DNA of 64,000 bases from Amycolatopsis alba DSM 44262 (GCF_000384215.1 NZ_KB913032.1:1017021-1081020); one strand, 5' to 3'; positions 53,673 through 62,557 are shown, counted from the first letter of the stretch. Program-made: numbers and translations. The notes: generated from the letters alone by a model not told the origin.

Positions 53673-53828
53673 ATGATTGTGCTCGGAGTCATCATTCTCG
53701 TGGTCGGCCTGATCGTCGGCATTCCCGTGCTGACCACCATCGGCACCGTTCTCGCCGTCGCGGGTGTCGTTCTGGCAATCCTCGGCGGCACGGGCCGCAA
53801 GGTCGGTGGCCGCGCGCACTGGTTCTGA
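53673..53828 (+). CDS. DUF6131-like small membrane protein
   Basis: 51 residues: MIVLGVIILVVGLIVGIPVL, then a second hydrophobic helix TVLAVAGVVLAILGG and a basic end RKVGGRAHWF. AAGGA lies 13 nt upstream. This pattern (MIVLG...GIP.L..IG...) is that of the DUF6131 family. A GTTT-N15-GGGGAA sequence at 53586-53610 is a poor stress-promoter match. Confidence 0.78.
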   Translation: MIVLGVIILVVGLIVGIPVLTTIGTVLAVAGVVLAILGGTGRKVGGRAHWF

Positions 53829-53989
53829 TTCCCACACGTCCTGCGTCGGCCCCGGTCCATGTTTCCTTCGGACCGGGGCCGCGTTGGGCCTGCGCACCGC
53901 GGATCGGGCGCGGGCTGTAGGTACAGTGGCACCTTCGCGCCGCGTTTCTTTGGCCCCCGAATACCTCGCCCGCGACCTGCGAGAACCAA

Positions 53990-54015
53990 GTTTGTGCCCG
54001 GTGAGCCACGGGTAT
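53990..54015 (+). promoter_or_regulatory. SigB-type promoter GTTT-N16-GGGTAT
   Basis: Perfect in both boxes; -10 ends 8 nt before GTG 54024, predicting a leaderless mRNA. Confidence 0.75.
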
Positions 54016-54023
54016 CAGCGGTT

Positions 54024-55127
54024 GTGACCGACGACGTGCTCACTTTCGGGGTCGAGGAAGAGTTTTTCGTGGTGGACCGGGATGGCCGTCTTTCCCCGGC
54101 GGGTGACGCCGTTGTGGAAGCCGCGGACGAGGAGGAAGGCGAACTCCAGCAGGAGCTCACCCGGTCCCAGGCCGAATCCGCCACCGACATCTGCACGACC
54201 CACGACGAAGCCGAGCGTCAGCTGACGACGCTGCGGGCCGAATTGGCCAGTACCGCCGCCCGGCGGGACTGCCGCCTGCTGCCCAGCGGCTGCGCACCAC
54301 TGGCGGAGACGGCTCTGCCGACCATCACGCCGAATCCGCGGTACGAGCGGATAGCCGAGCATTTCGGGGCGACCGCGCGGACGTCGCACACCTGCGGCTG
54401 TCACGTCCACATCGCCATCCCGGACCGGGAAACCGGGATCCGGGTGATCAATCATGTCCGGCCCTTCCTGCCCGCGCTGCTGATCGTGACTGCCAACTCC
54501 GCGATCTGCGACGGATACGACACCGGGTACGCGAGCTGGCGATACCAGCAGTGGAACCGCTGGCCTTCGGCCGGTTCGCCGCCGCGGTTCGACTCGCTGG
54601 ACCACTACGAAAGCATCGTCGACGGCTGGCTCCGCGCGGGCGCCATCCTCGATCGCGCGATGGTCTACTGGGACGTAAGGCTTTCCGACAAGCAGCCGAC
54701 CGTAGAGTTCCGGTTCGCCGACGTCGCGGCCACTCCAGGCGAAGCGGTCCTGCTCGCGACGCTGATCCGGGGCCTGGCCGGCACGATCCTCGCTTCGGAG
54801 GGGCACCCCGCGGACCTGTCCAACGAGGTCCTGCGGGCACAGATCTGGCGTGCGTCGCGTGAAGGGCTTTCCGGGCGCTGCGCGCATTTCCGGACCGGCG
54901 ACCCTGCCCCGGCGAACGACGTGCTCGACGACGTCGTCACCTTCGCCGCCGATGCTCTCGAAGAGACCGGTGACCTGGAGTTCGTCCGCGACGGCTGCAC
55001 CCGGTTGAACACCGACGGCAGCGGCGCCGACCGTCAACGGGCACGGTTCGAGAAACGGCGACGCGCGGAGGACGTCGTGGACCTGCTGGCCGAGCGGCCG
55101 GGTTTCCGGGGATCTTCGTCCGGGTAG
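54024..55127 (+). CDS. Glutamate-cysteine ligase-like (YbdK/GCS2) protein, intact
   Basis: 367 residues from GTG 54024, chosen from the promoter spacing. LTFGVEEEFFVVDRDG is the GCS2 N-terminal motif; ELQQELTRSQAESAT, TCGCHVHIAIPDRETGIRVINH and TANSAICDGYDTGYASWR complete the active-site blocks. ATP-dependent carboxylate-amine ligase; the natural product in actinobacteria is uncertain because the group also contains enzymes other than glutathione synthesis. Full-length paralogue of 40054-41097. Confidence 0.92.
   Translation: MTDDVLTFGVEEEFFVVDRDGRLSPAGDAVVEAADEEEGELQQELTRSQAESATDICTTHDEAERQLTTLRAELASTAARRDCRLLPSGCAPLAETALPTITPNPRYERIAEHFGATARTSHTCGCHVHIAIPDRETGIRVINHVRPFLPALLIVTANSAICDGYDTGYASWRYQQWNRWPSAGSPPRFDSLDHYESIVDGWLRAGAILDRAMVYWDVRLSDKQPTVEFRFADVAATPGEAVLLATLIRGLAGTILASEGHPADLSNEVLRAQIWRASREGLSGRCAHFRTGDPAPANDVLDDVVTFAADALEETGDLEFVRDGCTRLNTDGSGADRQRARFEKRRRAEDVVDLLAERPGFRGSSSG
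55102..55127 (+). promoter_or_regulatory. SigB-type promoter GTTT-N16-GGGTAG
   Basis: Its -10 includes the stop codon of the upstream GCS2 gene. 26 nt before ATG 55154. Confidence 0.7.
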
Positions 55128-55153
55128 CCGGTGGGCATGGACAGGAGGACACG

Positions 55154-55765
55154 ATGGCTCAGCCCCTGAAGGCCCTTGCACTGGTTTGCTCGCTGAAACC
55201 GTCACCCGCGCCGTCAAGCAGCGAGCTGATCGCCCGGCAACTGCTCGACAAGCTGGCCGAACACGGTGCCACCGGAGAACTCATACGCGTGGTCGACCAT
55301 GACGTCAAGCCAGGTGTGGAAGCGGACATGGGCGAAGGCGACGCCTGGCCCGAGATCCACCGCAAGATCCAAGCCGCCGACATCTTGCTGATCTCGACGC
55401 CGACCTGGGTCGGCCACATGTCCAGTGTGGCCCAGCGCGTCCTGGAACGGCTAGACGCCGAACTGTCCGAAACGGACGATGAGGGCAGGCCCACGACGTT
55501 CGGAAAGGTCGGCGTCACCGCCGTCGTCGGCAACGAAGACGGCGCACACAAGATCACCGCCGATCTGTTCCAGGCCCTCAACGACACCGGTTTCACGGTG
55601 CCCGCGCAAGGCGGGACCTACTGGAACGGCGAGGCGATGAAGGGCGGTGACTACAACGACCTCGAAGAAACGCCCGAAGCGGTCGAGTCGACCAACTCGA
55701 CGTTGGCGGTCAACGCCGTCCACCTCGCGAACTTGCTGCGGGACAACCAGTACCCCGCGTCATGA
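55154..55765 (+). CDS. Flavodoxin-like NAD(P)H-dependent FMN reductase/oxidoreductase
   Basis: 203 residues; ATG 55154 follows AGGAGG. Flavodoxin-like fold: KALALVCSLKPSPAPSSSELIARQLLDKL (FMN-phosphate loop), then ADILLISTPTWVGHMSSVAQRVLERLD and VTAVVGNEDGAHK. Likely reduces FMN, quinones or electrophiles under oxidative stress. Confidence 0.9.
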   Translation: MAQPLKALALVCSLKPSPAPSSSELIARQLLDKLAEHGATGELIRVVDHDVKPGVEADMGEGDAWPEIHRKIQAADILLISTPTWVGHMSSVAQRVLERLDAELSETDDEGRPTTFGKVGVTAVVGNEDGAHKITADLFQALNDTGFTVPAQGGTYWNGEAMKGGDYNDLEETPEAVESTNSTLAVNAVHLANLLRDNQYPAS

Positions 55766-55776
55766 TCGACCGCGAG

Positions 55777-55802
55777 GTGTAGGTGACCGGGTGGCGGGGT
55801 AT
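55777..55802 (+). promoter_or_regulatory. SigB-type promoter GTGT-N16-GGGTAT
   Basis: -10 ends 9 nt before ATG 55812; leaderless mRNA predicted. Confidence 0.62.
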
Positions 55803-55811
55803 CCGGCCTCC

Positions 55812-56192
55812 ATGATCGGCAAAACCCTGGCGTTCAGCGCTTGCCTGCTGCTCGCCGGGTGCACGGGAGCGAGCGGGCAGGCGCCGGTGAAGGAGGCCGC
55901 CGGGCGCTTCATCGGCGCTGTCGCTTCGGGTGGTCAGCGCTCGGCGTGCGCCCTGCTGGCGCCCAGGACACGGGAATCCTGGAGGCCGGAAATCTGCGAA
56001 CATGGTCTGGCCACCGCGAAAATTCCGGTCGGAGCCTCCGAGACGGTTTCCGTCTGGAGCGAAGAAGCTCAGGTGAAGACCGCGCGCGACACCCTCTTCC
56101 TGCACGAGTCCTCCACCGGCTGGCTGATCACCGACGCGGGGTGCCACCACCGCAACGAACAGGTCTACGACTGCGCGGTGGGCGGCCCGTGA
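55812..56192 (+). CDS. Small lipoprotein
   Basis: 126 residues. Lipoprotein signal MIGKTLAFSACLLLAGCTG with a lipobox LLAGC. The mature part, VKEAAGRFIGAVASGGQRSACALLAPRTRESW ... DTLFLHESSTGWLITDAGC, has a fold suggestive of small NTF2-like extracytoplasmic proteins with paired Cys. Function unknown; the next gene overlaps its stop by GTGA. Confidence 0.82.
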   Translation: MIGKTLAFSACLLLAGCTGASGQAPVKEAAGRFIGAVASGGQRSACALLAPRTRESWRPEICEHGLATAKIPVGASETVSVWSEEAQVKTARDTLFLHESSTGWLITDAGCHHRNEQVYDCAVGGP

Positions 56193-56350
56193 AAGCGCGT
56201 CCGGTGTTCACCGTCTACCTCGTCTTCGTCGTGGCCGTACTCGGCTACTGCGTCATGCTGGGTCTCCTGCACCGGCGAAGGGCCGGATCATGCGACGCTT
56301 TCTTCGTGACAACGCGCTTTCGCTGGTTTTCGGGCTGCTGTTCCTGTTGA
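56189..56350 (+). CDS. Short single-pass membrane protein, translationally coupled
   Basis: 53 residues: KARPVFTVYLVFVVAVLGYCVMLGLLHRRR is a credible membrane anchor, and GTG overlaps the lipoprotein stop by 4 nt. The last ~20 codons overlap the DUF6766 gene in another frame, so the 3' part is uncertain. Confidence 0.45.
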   Translation: MKARPVFTVYLVFVVAVLGYCVMLGLLHRRRAGSCDAFFVTTRFRWFSGCCSC

Positions 56351-56655
56351 GTCTCGCGGGACAGGCGCTGTCCGGTCTGGCCGACTACAACGACGGCCGG
56401 CTCAGTCACGCCGCCGAACCCGTCGGTCTGCTCGACTACGTGACCTCCGCGGCTTTCGCCGTCGACGTCGCCGAAAACTGGCAATCGGAATACCTCCAGT
56501 TCTTCCTGTACGTGTTCGCCACCGTGTGGCTGCTGCAACGGGGCTCCCCCGAATCCAAACCCCTCGGCCGGGCAGGCCTGGAAACAGACGAGGACCAGCA
56601 GGTCGGGCGGCACGCGACGGCCGATTCGCCGAAGTGGGCGCGGGCGGGCGGGTGA
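56290..56655 (+). CDS. DUF6766 family membrane protein (first of a tandem pair)
   Basis: 121 residues. RRFLRDNALSLVFGLLFLLSLAGQALSGLADYN is the first membrane segment; the family's VAENWQSEYLQFFLYVFATVWLLQRGSPESKPL block follows. Function unknown. Confidence 0.85.
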   Translation: MRRFLRDNALSLVFGLLFLLSLAGQALSGLADYNDGRLSHAAEPVGLLDYVTSAAFAVDVAENWQSEYLQFFLYVFATVWLLQRGSPESKPLGRAGLETDEDQQVGRHATADSPKWARAGG

Positions 56656-56673
56656 CGGAGGGAAATCTTCTCG

Positions 56674-56964
56674 ATGTCACTCGGACTGGTGATGCTGGGG
56701 CTCTTCCTGCTGTCCTGGCTCGCCCAATCGATCGCCGGGATGAGCGCCTACAACGCCGAGCAGATCGTCGAATTCGGTGATCCGGTGTCGTGGTTCGGCT
56801 ATCTGGCGTCCTCCGACTTCTGGAACCGCACACTCCAGAACTGGCAGTCGGAATTCCTCGCCATCGGTTCGATGGCGGTGTTCAGCGTGTACCTGCGCCA
56901 GCGCGGTTCCCCCGAATCGAAACCCGTCGGCGCGCCGCATGAGGCCACTGACGAATCCGGGTGA
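56674..56964 (+). CDS. DUF6766 family membrane protein (second of a tandem pair)
   Basis: 96 residues. FLLSWLAQSIAGMSAYNAEQ and LQNWQSEFLAIGSMAVFSVYLRQRGSPESKPVG repeat the blocks of the preceding gene, but the N-terminal RRFLRDN is missing. An old tandem duplication with a shortened front. Confidence 0.8.
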   Translation: MSLGLVMLGLFLLSWLAQSIAGMSAYNAEQIVEFGDPVSWFGYLASSDFWNRTLQNWQSEFLAIGSMAVFSVYLRQRGSPESKPVGAPHEATDESG

Positions 56965-56986
56965 TTGAACGGCCGGATGCGGGTAC
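56963..56986 (+). promoter_or_regulatory. SigB-type promoter GATT-N14-GGGTAC
   Basis: 41 nt upstream of the hemerythrin gene's ATG. Confidence 0.5.
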
Positions 56987-57027
56987 TCGGTGGAGGTCGG
57001 ACTGACGACCACGGACAGGAGTTGTCC

Positions 57028-57591
57028 ATGACCACCACCACGAAACACGACCTCGTCTCGGTGATCACCGAGGATCACCGCGCTTTCGAACGGATCTTCA
57101 AGGAACTCGAGTCCGGCAAGGGCGGTGATCGGCACCGCAAGGACCTCGCGGATCACGTGATCGCCGAACTCGTCCGGCATTCGGTCGCGGAGGAACAGCA
57201 CATGTATCCCGCCGCGCGAAAGCACATCCCGGACGGGGATGACGTCGTCGGGCACGAACTCGAGGAGCACGCCGAAGCCGAACGGGTGATGAACGAGCTC
57301 ATCGGCCTGGAACCCAAGGACAAGCGGTTCGACGAACTCGTCGCCAAGCTGATCGAGGATGTCCGGCACCACATCGAGGAAGAAGAGAGCGACCTGCTGC
57401 CGAAGCTGCAGGCTGCCTGTTCCCCGGAAGATCTGCGGGAGCTGGGCGAGAAGGTGTTGCGGGCCAAGGAGATCGCGCCGACCCGTCCGCATCCCGCCGC
57501 TCCGGACCAGCCGCCCGCCAACCGGATTCTGGGGCCGGGGACGGCGTTCATCGACAAGATCCGGGACGCGCTGGAAGACCGTACTACCTGA
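57028..57591 (+). CDS. Hemerythrin HHE-domain protein
   Basis: 187 residues; ATG 57028 follows ACAGGAG. Diiron ligands are visible as VITEDHRAFERIF, IAELVRHSVAEEQHMYP, HELEEHAEAERVM and VRHHIEEEESDLLPKL. The C-terminal Pro-rich tail is typical of actinobacterial HHE proteins. Senses or binds O2/NO, or buffers iron under stress. Confidence 0.93.
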   Translation: MTTTTKHDLVSVITEDHRAFERIFKELESGKGGDRHRKDLADHVIAELVRHSVAEEQHMYPAARKHIPDGDDVVGHELEEHAEAERVMNELIGLEPKDKRFDELVAKLIEDVRHHIEEEESDLLPKLQAACSPEDLRELGEKVLRAKEIAPTRPHPAAPDQPPANRILGPGTAFIDKIRDALEDRTT

Positions 57592-57597
57592 TCTCGT

Positions 57598-57639
57598 GTG
57601 AAGGCCCCCTTCCCTCGGCTGAGGGAAGGGGGCCTTCAC
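57598..57639. terminator. Perfect 19-bp bidirectional terminator hairpin
   Basis: GTGAAGGCCCCCTTCCCTC, loop GGCT, then its exact complement, between the convergent hemerythrin and PhoU-like genes. Confidence 0.9.
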
Positions 57640-57649
57640 GCGCTAGTGC

Positions 57650-58321
57650 TCACAGCTCGGCGGGAGCATCCCGGACGGAGGATTCGGGCAGCTCGCCGGT
57701 GAGCGTGAAGTCCACCCGCCGGGCGACGGAGACGACCTGGTCGGCGAAGCGCTCGTAGAACCGCGCCAGCAGCGCCACCGAGATCGCGGGCCCGACGCCG
57801 TCCGTCCACTCCGGACAGGTGACCAGCGTCATCAGCTCCTCGTACAGAGCGTCGACGCGCTCATCGGTCCGGGCCAGCGAGTGGAACACCTCGCCCGCCG
57901 GTCCCTCGACCGCGTCACCGAGATCTTCCGCCATCGAGCACACCAGGCCTGCCATCTCACCGAAATGCCCGCTGAGCCGGCCGGGAACGGCGAATTCGGG
58001 CTCTCGCGCCGCCTGATCGGCGATGTGCTGGGCCAGGTCGCCCATCCGTTCCAGCCGGTCGGCGCAGAACACCGCCGCGAGCACGGTCCGCAGGTCTCCG
58101 GCGACCGGCGCTTGCAGGGCGAGCAGCTTCTGCGCGGTCTCCTCACATTCGGTTCGCGCCGCGTTCAGCTTCGCCTCGACCATCGCCAGCTCGACGGCTG
58201 CCTCGCCGTCGCGGTCGAGAAAGACCCGGTTGGCAAGGCGTAACTCTTCACCAGCCATGCCGCACATGGCTGACAGAAGATCGCCGAGAACACTCAGTTC
58301 ACCGTGGAATCGTTCCCTCAT
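57650..58321 (-). CDS. PhoU-family protein
   Basis: 223 residues from ATG 58321. Two PhoU three-helix repeats: MRERFHGELSVLGDLLSAMCGMAGEELRLA with AVFCADRLERMGDLAQHIADQA, and GEVFHSLARTDERVDALYEELM with ALLARFYERFADQVVSVARRV. The E/D-R-x-x-D metal motifs (DRLERMGD, RFYERFADQ) are partly conserved. No pst genes lie nearby, so a link to phosphate transport is not shown. Confidence 0.9.
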   Translation of the reverse strand: MRERFHGELSVLGDLLSAMCGMAGEELRLANRVFLDRDGEAAVELAMVEAKLNAARTECEETAQKLLALQAPVAGDLRTVLAAVFCADRLERMGDLAQHIADQAAREPEFAVPGRLSGHFGEMAGLVCSMAEDLGDAVEGPAGEVFHSLARTDERVDALYEELMTLVTCPEWTDGVGPAISVALLARFYERFADQVVSVARRVDFTLTGELPESSVRDAPAEL

Positions 58322-58393
58322 AGGCGCACCTCCGGGGCCACGATCCACTTGTCGTTGCTGATCATGAGTATGATTACCCGCCCTCGCCCAAGC

Positions 58394-59452
58394 TCAATCG
58401 ACGTGGAGACGCTGCACGAGACGACGGGCGGGCAGGGCCATCGCTCCCAGCCCGATCGACGTCGTGACCTCGTCCGTGGGCGTGACCAGCAGGTGATCGA
58501 TCTCTTCGACCAGCTTGCCGCATCGCTCCAGCCTCCCTGGATCACCCGAACGAGCCACCTCGGCGAGCGCTTCGAGCAGGTCGCCGACCACTCCGCGCGC
58601 GTACTCGCCGGGATGCAGGAACGGCTGCTCGCTTCGGGCCGCTTCGCTCACCGCGTCGATCAGCTGGGCAAGCGGCGGCCACAAGGAGACGAGGTTCTCC
58701 AACGGCTCCTCCCTGGCCTCACGCCGTCCGCGGAGGTTCAGGTACCGGCCTTCACGGGTCCAGCCGATCGCGTCCTCCGCCTCCGCGACCAGGCTGCGGA
58801 CGTCGAGCAGGCGGTCATGCAGCAGGTCGGCCGCCTCGGGCGGTTCGCCGCCCCGGACCAGGGCCGCGGTCTCGCCGAGGACGTCCGCGATCGCCGAGGC
58901 CAGCCGGGACGTCGCCGCGCGCAGGCGTTCCCCGTGCAGTGGTGGCAGGACCACCGCGTTCAGCACCGCGCCGATCGCCGCCCCGAGGGCGGTTTCCAGC
59001 AACCTGTCCGCGAGCAGGACGGGTTCAGTCGCGCTGCCGTAGGAGATCAGCAGCATGCCGGTGACCCCGACCCACACCCCCGAGTCGCCGAACCCCCGCC
59101 ACGAGCCGATCAGCAGGCCGCCGAAGACGACCAGCCCGAGCGCGACCGTCACCGACGGGATGAAATGACCCGCTCCCGCCGCGAGCAGCACCCCCACGCT
59201 GACCGCGCTGACCTGCTGCGCCCAGCCGCGCAGCGACCAATAGACGGTCGCCTGCACGAGGAACACGGCCGCGTACGGCGCCAGGAAGGGTTGAGGCAAC
59301 TCGAGGACCGAGGTCGCGACGACCCACGCGATCACCGCCGCAGCCGCCGCCTTCGTGGTCTGGACGAGACTCCGGCGTTCCTCCCCCGGAACGCGGAACA
59401 CCCTGGTGACCCACCCGAACGGCGCCGTCCAGCGGTTCCGGACGTCACCCAT
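58394..59452 (-). CDS. FUSC-family (aromatic acid exporter-like) membrane protein
   Basis: 352 residues. Six predicted helices between residues 35-175 (TKAAAAAVIAWVVATSVLELPQPFLAPYAAVFLV, VALGLVVFGGLLIGS, LLETALGAAIGAVLNAVVLPPL), then a long cytoplasmic helical domain. FUSC/ArAE proteins export aromatic acids or other small molecules. Divergent from the catalase gene with back-to-back stress-type promoters. Confidence 0.9.
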   Translation of the reverse strand: MGDVRNRWTAPFGWVTRVFRVPGEERRSLVQTTKAAAAAVIAWVVATSVLELPQPFLAPYAAVFLVQATVYWSLRGWAQQVSAVSVGVLLAAGAGHFIPSVTVALGLVVFGGLLIGSWRGFGDSGVWVGVTGMLLISYGSATEPVLLADRLLETALGAAIGAVLNAVVLPPLHGERLRAATSRLASAIADVLGETAALVRGGEPPEAADLLHDRLLDVRSLVAEAEDAIGWTREGRYLNLRGRREAREEPLENLVSLWPPLAQLIDAVSEAARSEQPFLHPGEYARGVVGDLLEALAEVARSGDPGRLERCGKLVEEIDHLLVTPTDEVTTSIGLGAMALPARRLVQRLHVD

Positions 59453-59479
59453 CGCACCTCCTTCGCTTTCCCGAACCGG

Positions 59480-59505
59480 TTACCCAGGGGCGCCGTCGCG
59501 CACAC
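59480..59505 (-). promoter_or_regulatory. SigB-type promoter GTGT-N16-GGGTAA for the FUSC gene
   Basis: Minus strand; -10 at 59485-59480, 27 nt before the gene start. Its -35 box lies 6 bp from the catalase promoter's -35. Confidence 0.55.
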
Positions 59506-59511
59506 TCGCCG

Positions 59512-59536
59512 GTTTACGGAGTTCGAGCAGGGGTAG
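59512..59536 (+). promoter_or_regulatory. SigB-type promoter GTTT-N15-GGGTAG for the catalase gene
   Basis: GTTT 59512-59515 and GGGTAG 59531-59536. Confidence 0.7.
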
Positions 59537-59573
59537 CCGCTAGGGAACCCACCACCGTGAAGGGGCGAGACCT

Positions 59574-61679
59574 GTGGCACAGCACCGAGAAGACGCGAAA
59601 GACGAACAACTGCAAGGAAACCGGGTCGATCCGGACGGAACCGTACTGACGACGCAGCAGGGCGTCCGCGTCGACCACACGGACGACTCGCTGACGGTGG
59701 GGAGCCGAGGCCCGACCTTGCTCGAGGACTTCCACGCCCGCGAGAAGATCACGCATTTCGACCACGAGCGCATCCCCGAACGTGTCGTGCACGCGCGTGG
59801 TGCGGGTGCCTACGGCTTCTTCGAGGCCTACGATGACGCGCTCGCGGATCTCACGGTCGCCGAATTCCTCACCAGCGGCGAGAAGATCCCAGTGTTCGTG
59901 CGGTTCTCCACCGTCGCCGGTTCACGGGGCTCGGCCGACACCGTCCGCGACGTCCGCGGCTTCGCGACAAAGTTCTACACCCGGCAAGGCAACTACGACC
60001 TGGTCGGCAACAACATGCCGGTGTTCTTCATCCAGGACGGCATCAAGTTCCCCGACTTCGTGCACGCGGTGAAACCCGAGCCGCACAACGAGATCCCGCA
60101 GGCCCAGTCGGCGCACGACACGTTCTGGGACTTCGTCTCACTGCAACCGGAAAGCCTGCACATGGTGCTCTGGCTGATGTCCGATCGCGCACTGCCACGC
60201 AGCTACCGGATGATGCAGGGCTTCGGCGTCCACACCTTCCGGCTCGTCAACGCCGAAGGCAAAGGCACCTTCGTGAAATTCCACTGGAAGCCCGTCCTCG
60301 GCACGCATTCCCTGGTATGGGACGAATGCCAGAAGATCGCGGGCAAGGACCCCGACTTCAACCGCCGTGACCTGTGGGACGCGATCGAGGCAGGGCAGTA
60401 CCCGGAATGGGAACTGGGTGTCCAGCTGGTCGACGAGGACGCCGAGCACGACTTCGACTTCGACCTGCTCGACGCGACCAAGATCATCCCGGAGGAACAG
60501 GTGCCGGTCCGGCCGGTCGGGCGCATGGTCCTCGACCGCAACCCGGATGACTTCTTCGCCGAGACCGAGCAGATCGCCTTCCACACCGCGAACGTCGTCC
60601 CCGGCATCGACTTCACCAACGATCCGCTGTTGCAGGCACGGAACTTCTCGTACCTCGACACCCAGCTGATCCGGCTCGGCGGCCCCAACTTCTCCCAGCT
60701 CCCGGTGAACCGGCCGATCGCCCCGGTGCACACGAACCAGCGCGACGGGTACGGACAGCACAAGGTCCACAAGGGACGGACGAGCTATTTCCCGAACTCG
60801 CTCGGCGGCGGTTGCCCGGCGATCGCCGATTCGGACATCTTCCGGCACTACACCGAAGCCGTGTCGGGCCACAAGATCCGGGAACGCAGCGAGAGTTTCA
60901 AGGACTTCTACAGCCAGGCGACACTGTTCTGGAACAGCATGTCCACGGTCGAACGCGAGCACATCGTCGCCGCGTTCCGGTTCGAACTCGGCAAGGTCGA
61001 GGATCGGGAGGTCCGGGCCAGGACGGTCACCGAACTCAACAACGTCGACCACGACCTGGCGGCCAGGGTGGCCGAGGGAGTCGGGGTGACTGTGCCGGCC
61101 GCGCCGGCCACTCCGCATCACGACCGCACCTCACCGGCGCTTTCCCAGCTCAATCAGCCCACCGGTGCTGCGACCACCCGGAAGGTAGCCGTACTCGCCG
61201 CCGACGGGGTGGACACGATCGGCGTCGGCCGCGTCGTCGAAGCGCTGACCGCGCAAGGCGCGATCGCCGAGATCCTGTCTCCCACCGAGGTCGAACTCCG
61301 GCCCGGTGGCGAGGGCGATCCGCTGCGGCCGGACAGGCAGCTCAACACCATGGCCTCGGTCCTCTACGACGCCGTGGTCGTTCCGTGCGGCCCGGCTTCC
61401 ATCTCCATTCTCGAACGCGACGGTTACGCGGTGCATTTCGTCGCCGAGGCCTACAAGCACGGGAAGCCGGTGGCCGCGTTCGGCTCAGGTTTGGATCTGC
61501 TGCGCCGGGCCGGGGTGACCTCGAAGCTGGCCGGCGACGTGGAGACCCTGATCGACCAGGGCGTGGTGACCACGACCGCGGCCGAGTCGAGCCTGCCCGA
61601 TGGTTTCTTCGCCTCGTTCACCGCGCAACTGGGCGAACACCGCTCCTGGCTGCGGAAGACCGACGCGATCCCCGCCTGA
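59574..61679 (+). CDS. katE: Large-subunit monofunctional catalase (HPII/KatE type)
   Basis: 701 residues from GTG 59574 (AAGGGG upstream). Catalytic His in [19 protein letters not shown], Asn in [15 protein letters not shown], and haem-ligand Tyr in [18 protein letters not shown]. The extra C-terminal ~150 residues form the flavodoxin/class I amidotransferase-like domain of clade 2 catalases ([36 protein letters not shown]). Detoxifies hydrogen peroxide; promoter suggests general-stress control. Confidence 0.96.
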   Translation: MAQHREDAKDEQLQGNRVDPDGTVLTTQQGVRVDHTDDSLTVGSRGPTLLEDFHAREKITHFDHERIPERVVHARGAGAYGFFEAYDDALADLTVAEFLTSGEKIPVFVRFSTVAGSRGSADTVRDVRGFATKFYTRQGNYDLVGNNMPVFFIQDGIKFPDFVHAVKPEPHNEIPQAQSAHDTFWDFVSLQPESLHMVLWLMSDRALPRSYRMMQGFGVHTFRLVNAEGKGTFVKFHWKPVLGTHSLVWDECQKIAGKDPDFNRRDLWDAIEAGQYPEWELGVQLVDEDAEHDFDFDLLDATKIIPEEQVPVRPVGRMVLDRNPDDFFAETEQIAFHTANVVPGIDFTNDPLLQARNFSYLDTQLIRLGGPNFSQLPVNRPIAPVHTNQRDGYGQHKVHKGRTSYFPNSLGGGCPAIADSDIFRHYTEAVSGHKIRERSESFKDFYSQATLFWNSMSTVEREHIVAAFRFELGKVEDREVRARTVTELNNVDHDLAARVAEGVGVTVPAAPATPHHDRTSPALSQLNQPTGAATTRKVAVLAADGVDTIGVGRVVEALTAQGAIAEILSPTEVELRPGGEGDPLRPDRQLNTMASVLYDAVVVPCGPASISILERDGYAVHFVAEAYKHGKPVAAFGSGLDLLRRAGVTSKLAGDVETLIDQGVVTTTAAESSLPDGFFASFTAQLGEHRSWLRKTDAIPA

Positions 61680-61969
61680 CCGGGCGTTCCCGGCTGAGGC
61701 TCGCGCTGCGGTGCCTCAGCCGGGCGTCGTCTCCCCACCCGGCGCGGCGATGACCTCGCGAACGTTTGGATCCGCTGCTCGTCGGTGAACTCTTCCGGGG
61801 GTGTGCCCGTTCCGCGGATATTCATTGTGGACGCAACGGAGGCCATTGGAAATTCTCCTTGCTCGCGGCCAACGGGCTCCTCCCCCCGGTCTGTCGATCC
61901 ACAGTTCGCGGTCCTGCCCTGGCTCCACGAACTGCTGACCCCGCAGGAGGTCGGATGACTCCGCCGCCG
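61680..61969. other. Gene-poor gap
   Basis: No intact gene. Several short frames (for example DPQFAVLPWLHELLTPQEVG near 61890-61958) may be debris belonging to the recombinase region. Confidence 0.35.
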
Positions 61970-62510
61970 GGGAACGAGATCGGGAGCTCCCTTGGCCGAT
62001 CAAGTGGAATGAGGTAGCCGCAGTCCTGATCGAGGAAGCCGGTGGCGTTGGGACGCGACTGCCGTCCCAACGCGCGACCGACCGGCTGGACGCCTTGCTC
62101 GACACCGTCGCGAAGTTCTTCTCTGACCGTGTCTTCGGGCCCGACCGCCGATCCACCCTCGAAGCCGATCTCGCGGGCGTCGACGACCGAGCAGCGCGGC
62201 AGCTACAACGCATTGGCCGATGACGAGAAGCAGCTACGAGCGAAGCTCTCAGAACTGGATGAGGCCGACAAGGCAGAAACCCCGAGGAATGACGCTCGAC
62301 GAACTGTCTCTGATCGACGCACTCCCCTGCCTCGCGATGAACCTCGCCAAGGCCCCCGAACAACTTCTGCGGGCACTGTTCGACGCCGTCCAGCTCGCCA
62401 ACGTGATCCACGACGACGGCGAACATGCGACAATGACGATCAAACTCCCGGCAGACCAGCTGCCCGAGATCACTCAGGCAGCGGAGAGGATCACCGAGCC
62501 CATGTTTCCC
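61970..62510 (+). pseudogene. Decayed C-terminal part of a large serine recombinase
   Basis: Three frames must be joined. The first reads IKWNEVAAVLIEEAGGVGTRLPSQRATDRLDALLDTVAKFFSDRVFGPDRR; the second YNALADDEKQLRAKLSELDEADKAE (coiled coil); the third LSLIDALPCLAMNLAKAPEQLLRALFDAVQLANVIHDDGEHATMTIKLPADQLPEI. These are the ordered C-terminal blocks of phage/ICE-type serine recombinases. The catalytic N-terminus and Cys cluster are absent. The remnant ends about 50 bp from the tRNA gene. Confidence 0.7.
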
Positions 62511-62557
62511 CAAGACATCCCGGCGCAGCGCGCCGGTTCTGCTTGTGGGGTTGCTGT

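Noticed and set aside
58374..58399. GATT-N16-GGGTAA on the minus strand before the PhoU-like gene
   Set aside because: Both boxes are degenerate and it overlaps the 3' end of the FUSC gene; left out of the promoter list.
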